The notes under the pieces: model-generated
Seen by the model: the letters and a program-made list of their open reading frames with translations, nothing else
Databases searched by the model: none
What the model was told of the DNA's origin: nothing
In this document: positions 5,635 through 8,491 of the stretch, in pieces
Layout of the letters: the number at the start of each line of letters is the position of its first letter
Position numbering within the stretch: the stretch's first letter is position 1
Program-made: the position numbers and the translations under genes
NCBI GenBank assembly: GCA_900546685.1
Contig: UREB01000064.1
Span: forward strand, 1 to 8,491
Length of the DNA stretch: 8,491 nt
Source: an uncultured Eubacteriales bacterium
GTDB taxonomy: Bacteria > Bacillota > Clostridia > Christensenellales > QAND01
Reading direction: 5' to 3'

Positions 5635-5905
5635 GCTTTGAGAGGGAACAGACGGGCTTTTCCCAGTTGCAGAGAGCTGCCGGGCGGTGCAAGGCAGTAC
5701 GGGCGGCGCGTTATCTCACCCTTTAGCAGCCGACTGAACGCCGCGCGGCAAGTAGGAAGGACGGGTTCCTGGCCGTTACCAGACAGGCAAGCGCATTCGC
5801 CCCAAAGGGCCGATGCCGAGAACGAGCGGGCAGCCAAGCTGCCAAGTAAGAGTGGTACCACGGAGCATACGCCTTCGTCTCTTTCAAGAGACGGAGGCTT
5901 TTTTT
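5635..5905 (+). promoter_or_regulatory. T-box leader specific for tRNA-Leu (CUC specifier)
   Basis: This RNA senses uncharged tRNA and lets transcription continue into leuA when leucyl-tRNA is short. Stem I is closed by AGAGGG (5641-5646) with CCCTTT. Its distal part has the conserved AGAGAG bulge (5671-5676) and CTGCC/GGCAG around GGGCGGTGCAA. The specifier is CTC (5715-5717), followed by ACC, a leucine codon. AGGAA/TTCCT with loop ACGG pairing to CCGT (5761-5764 with 5773-5776) makes the H-type pseudoknot of Stem IIA/B. GGCAGC-CAA-GCTGCC (5829-5843) is Stem III. The T-box sequence GTGGTACCACGG starts at 5852. Its TGGT can pair with the ACCA end of a tRNA whose discriminator base is A, as in tRNA-Leu. 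The antiterminator (AAGAG 5848-5852 with CTCTT 5879-5883; ACG with CGT) shares bases with the terminator, as the mechanism requires. Confidence 0.93.
5871..5905 (+). terminator. T-box leader intrinsic terminator
   Basis: GCCTTCGTCTC (5871-5881) pairs with GAGACGGAGGC (5888-5898), with one U·G pair, and is followed by seven T residues (5899-5905). The 5' arm bases CGTCTCTT are the same ones used by the antiterminator, so the two folds exclude each other. When tRNA-Leu is charged the leader transcript should end here, before leuA. Confidence 0.92.
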
Positions 5906-5942
5906 ATCCGCAAAAACCGAACAGAGAAAGGGAGCAAACGAC

Positions 5943-7451
5943 ATGCAAAAACAAATCAAGATCTTTGACACAACGCTGCGCGACGGGGAGCAGTCTCCCG
6001 GATGCAGCATGAACCTGCCGGAAAAATTGGAGATGGCGCGTCAGCTTGATCGTTTGGGCGTGGACATCATCGAGGCGGGGTTTGCGATTTCTTCGCCGGA
6101 TGATTTCGCGGCGGTGCAGGCCATTGCAGGCGTGATCGAGCATGCCAGGGTGGCGAGCCTGGCGCGCGCGCTGAAAAAGGACATCGACCGTGCGTATGAG
6201 GCGGTGAAAAACGCCAAGCATCCGGTGATCCATGTATTTTTGGCGACGAGCGATATCCATATGGAATACAAGCTGCGCATGACGCGCGAGCAGGTGCTTT
6301 CCCAAATAGAGGAGATGGTAGGCTATGCCAAGAGCCTGTGCCCGGATGTGGAGTTTTCCGCAGAGGACGCCTCGCGCAGCGACAAGGCATTTTTGGCAAA
6401 GGCGTTTTCCGTGGCGGTGAAGGCGGGCGCGACGGTCATCAACGCGCCGGATACGGTAGGGTATGCTACGCCCCAGGAAATGTTTGAGATGATCGATTAC
6501 CTGGCAAAGCACGTGGAAGGCGTGGAAAATGTGGATATTTCCACCCACTGCCATGACGACCTCGGCCTGGCGGTGGCCAATTCCCTGGCAGCGGTAAAGG
6601 CGGGGGCCACGCAGGTGGAATGCACCATCAACGGCATTGGCGAGCGCGCGGGCAATGCCAGCTTAGAGGAGATTGTGATGGGCATAAAGACCCGCCGCGA
6701 TTTTTACGGGATGGACTGCAACATCGACACAAAACAGATCTACAAGACCTGCAAGCTGCTCTCCTCCATCACGGGCGTGCCCATTGCGCCCAACAAGGCC
6801 ATCGTAGGGGCCAACGCGTTTGCGCATGAATCCGGCGTGCACCAGCACGGGATGATGGCCAACCGCAATACCTATGAGATCATGACGCCAGAAAGCGTGG
6901 GCATTGCGCAGACGACGATGGTGCTGGGCAAGCATTCCGGAAAGCACGCCTTTGCCGAGCGGCTCAATGAGCTGGGCTACGAAGTTGAGGGCGAGGCGCT
7001 GGAGAAGACGTTTGCGCGCTTTAAGGAATTGGCGGACAGGAAAAAGACCGTGACGGACCGCGACATCGAAGCGCTGGTATCCACCCAGAAAACCATCGTG
7101 ATGCCGGTGTATGAATTGGAAAGCTTTGTCATCAGCAGCGGCTCTGCGATCCAGACGATGGCGACGGTATGCCTGACCAAGGACGGCGAATTGAAGGAGG
7201 CGGTCGTCAAGGCGGATGGGCCGATTGACGCGGCGTTCTCGGCGGTGGAGAAAATCGTGGGGTCGGATGTGGAGCTGAAAACGTACAGCATCCAGGCCAT
7301 CACCGAAGGGGAGGACGCGCTGGGCGAGGTTGTGGTGCGTTTGTATAAGGACGGGCACACCGTGACGGGCCGCGGGCTTTCCACCAACATCATCGAGGCT
7401 TCGATATTGGCGTATGTCAATGGCATAAATAAGATATATACGGTACAATAA
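5943..7451 (+). CDS. leuA: 2-isopropylmalate synthase LeuA
   Basis: This catalyses the first committed step of leucine synthesis: acetyl-CoA plus 2-oxoisovalerate gives 2-isopropylmalate and CoA, in the cytoplasm. It has 502 residues, close to the usual 500-525. The catalytic TIM barrel covers about 1-270, with signature FDTTLRDGEQSPG (8-20) and STHCHDDLGLA (200-210). Metal ligands align with the E. coli enzyme at the same numbers: Asp14, His202, His204 and Asn238 (in GERAGN). Glu/Asp-rich SAEDASR lies at 139-145. The linker contains AHESGVHQHG (294-303), and the C-terminal LeuA dimer/allosteric domain, where leucine is expected to bind and inhibit, runs from about 380 to 502 (GPIDAAFSAV, GRGLSTNIIEAS). 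The ATG at 5943 has AAAGGGAG eight bases upstream. It is the first gene after the Leu T-box and is followed 34 bp later by leuC. Nothing is missing. A citramalate or homocitrate role is less likely given the CUC specifier and leuC. Confidence 0.96.
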   Translation: MQKQIKIFDTTLRDGEQSPGCSMNLPEKLEMARQLDRLGVDIIEAGFAISSPDDFAAVQAIAGVIEHARVASLARALKKDIDRAYEAVKNAKHPVIHVFLATSDIHMEYKLRMTREQVLSQIEEMVGYAKSLCPDVEFSAEDASRSDKAFLAKAFSVAVKAGATVINAPDTVGYATPQEMFEMIDYLAKHVEGVENVDISTHCHDDLGLAVANSLAAVKAGATQVECTINGIGERAGNASLEEIVMGIKTRRDFYGMDCNIDTKQIYKTCKLLSSITGVPIAPNKAIVGANAFAHESGVHQHGMMANRNTYEIMTPESVGIAQTTMVLGKHSGKHAFAERLNELGYEVEGEALEKTFARFKELADRKKTVTDRDIEALVSTQKTIVMPVYELESFVISSGSAIQTMATVCLTKDGELKEAVVKADGPIDAAFSAVEKIVGSDVELKTYSIQAITEGEDALGEVVVRLYKDGHTVTGRGLSTNIIEASILAYVNGINKIYTVQ

Positions 7452-7485
7452 GACCGGCAAAAGCAGGGAAAGGAAGAGACGAACT

Positions 7486-8491
7486 ATGGGTATGACAATG
7501 ACGCAGAAGATCCTGGCGGCGCATGCGGGCCTAGACCATGTGGAGGCGGGGCAGCTCATCAACGCCAAGCTGGATATGGTGCTGGGCAACGACATCACCT
7601 CGCCGGTGGCGATCAATGAATTTGAAAAGGCGGGCTTTACCGGCGTATTTGATAAGGAAAAGATTTCCTTGGTGATGGATCACTTTGTGCCGAATAAAGA
7701 TATCAAAGCGGCCGAGCAGGCAAAGCAGTGCCGTGATTTTGCGGAGAAGATGGGCATCGTTAATTTTTACGATACTGGCGATATGGGCGTGGAGCACGCG
7801 CTGCTGCCGGAAAAGGGGCTGGTGGGCCCCGGCGAATGCATCATCGGCGCGGACTCGCACACCTGCACGTACGGAGCGCTGGGCGCGTTTTCCACCGGCG
7901 TAGGCTCTACGGACATGGCGGCCGGCATGGCCACCGGCGAGGCGTGGTTCAAGGTGCCGGGCGCCATCAAGTTTAATCTGACGGGCCAGCTGGGCCAATA
8001 CGTATCCGGCAAGGATGTGATTTTGCACATCATCGGCCAAATCGGCGTGGACGGCGCGCTGTACCAGTCGATGGAGTTTTCCGGCGAGGGGTTAAAGAGC
8101 CTTTCGATGGAGGACCGGCTGTGTATGGCCAACATGGCGATTGAGGCGGGCGCGAAAAACGGCATTTTTGCGGTGGATGAGATTACGCTCGAGTATGTAA
8201 AGGGCCGGGTAAACCGCCCGTTTACGGTGTATGAAGCGGACGAGGACGCGGTGTATGACAGGGTGATCGACATCGACCTGTCCGCCATCCGGCCGACGGT
8301 GGCGTTCCCGCACCTGCCGGAAAACACCAAGACCATCGATGAGGTGGGGGATATAAAGATCGACCAGGTGGTCATCGGCTCGTGTACAAACGGGCGGCTG
8401 AGCGACCTGAAAGCGGCGGCGGAGATCCTAAAGGGCCGCAAGGTGGCAAAGCATGTGCGCGCCATCGTCATCCCGGCGACGCAGAAAATCT
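7486..8491 (+). CDS. leuC: 3-isopropylmalate dehydratase large subunit LeuC, 3' end outside the window
   Basis: With the small subunit LeuD this isomerises 2- to 3-isopropylmalate, the second step of leucine synthesis, using a 4Fe-4S cluster. 335 residues are visible and no stop is reached; the family form of about 420 residues suggests some 85 are missing. Visible motifs are DHFVPNKDIKAA (65-76), GADSHTCTYGALGAFSTGVGSTDMA (121-145) and IGSCTNGRLSDL (297-308). Cys300 is the first cluster ligand; the CxxC pair that supplies the other two lies beyond the edge. The sequence is of the short, homoaconitase/archaeal-like LeuC type that pairs with a separate small LeuD, rather than the longer E. coli type. 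The ATG at 7486 follows AAAGGA by 11 bases; in-frame ATGs at 7492 and 7498 are alternatives. There is no terminator in the 34 bp after leuA, so the two are co-transcribed. leuD and leuB are expected next but are not in view. Confidence 0.95.
   Translation, partial: MGMTMTQKILAAHAGLDHVEAGQLINAKLDMVLGNDITSPVAINEFEKAGFTGVFDKEKISLVMDHFVPNKDIKAAEQAKQCRDFAEKMGIVNFYDTGDMGVEHALLPEKGLVGPGECIIGADSHTCTYGALGAFSTGVGSTDMAAGMATGEAWFKVPGAIKFNLTGQLGQYVSGKDVILHIIGQIGVDGALYQSMEFSGEGLKSLSMEDRLCMANMAIEAGAKNGIFAVDEITLEYVKGRVNRPFTVYEADEDAVYDRVIDIDLSAIRPTVAFPHLPENTKTIDEVGDIKIDQVVIGSCTNGRLSDLKAAAEILKGRKVAKHVRAIVIPATQKI

Noticed and set aside
5584..6012. Open frames of 142 codons (plus) and about 100 codons (minus) across the T-box region
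   Set aside because: They cover the promoter, the structured T-box RNA and the terminator, and overlap leuA in another frame; no protein features support them.
6663..7616. A 317-codon minus-strand open frame opposite leuA and leuC
   Set aside because: It is antisense to two unmistakable biosynthetic genes and crosses their junction; the His/Arg-rich translation has no recognisable domain.

Overview
The window looks like a chromosomal stretch of a fairly GC-rich member of the Clostridia (Bacillota), probably from a draft or metagenomic assembly. The reasons are strong AGGAGG-type ribosome binding sites, frequent TTG starts, a T-box leader in front of a leucine operon, a SARP/BTAD regulator of the clostridial kind and a chromosomal TetM-like GTPase. 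The first seven bases match the end of an Illumina adapter, so base 1 is probably a contig edge.

Left part, minus strand (1-3820): a SARP/BTAD-type transcriptional regulator with a degenerate GGDEF-like C-terminus is transcribed from a recognisable promoter at 3790-3819. Its stop codon overlaps the TTG start of a 642-residue TetM/EF-G-like ribosomal GTPase. After a 127-bp gap comes a multi-pass membrane protein (DUF2238/YjdF-like) that runs off the left edge; its apparent stop codon is created by the adapter bases.

Middle (3820-5456): a small plus-strand gene encodes a 146-residue protein made of two related halves. The second half has its own strong ribosome binding site and in-frame ATG. 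A bidirectional hairpin terminator separates it from a convergent GT2 family polyprenyl-phosphate glycosyltransferase of the GtrB/CsbB/DPM1 type, which has its own promoter at 5428-5456.

Right part, plus strand (5584-8491): a consensus-like promoter drives a complete leucine T-box leader. It has a Stem I with a CUC specifier, an H-type pseudoknot, Stem III, a UGGU-containing antiterminator and an intrinsic terminator. Next come leuA (2-isopropylmalate synthase) and, 34 bp later, leuC (isopropylmalate isomerase large subunit), which is cut by the right edge. Together they form the start of a leucine biosynthesis operon induced when tRNA-Leu is uncharged.

The leucine operon and glycosyltransferase are ordinary. 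The less understood parts are the coupled SARP/TetM-like pair, the two-repeat small protein with a possible internal start, and the adapter artefact at the left edge.
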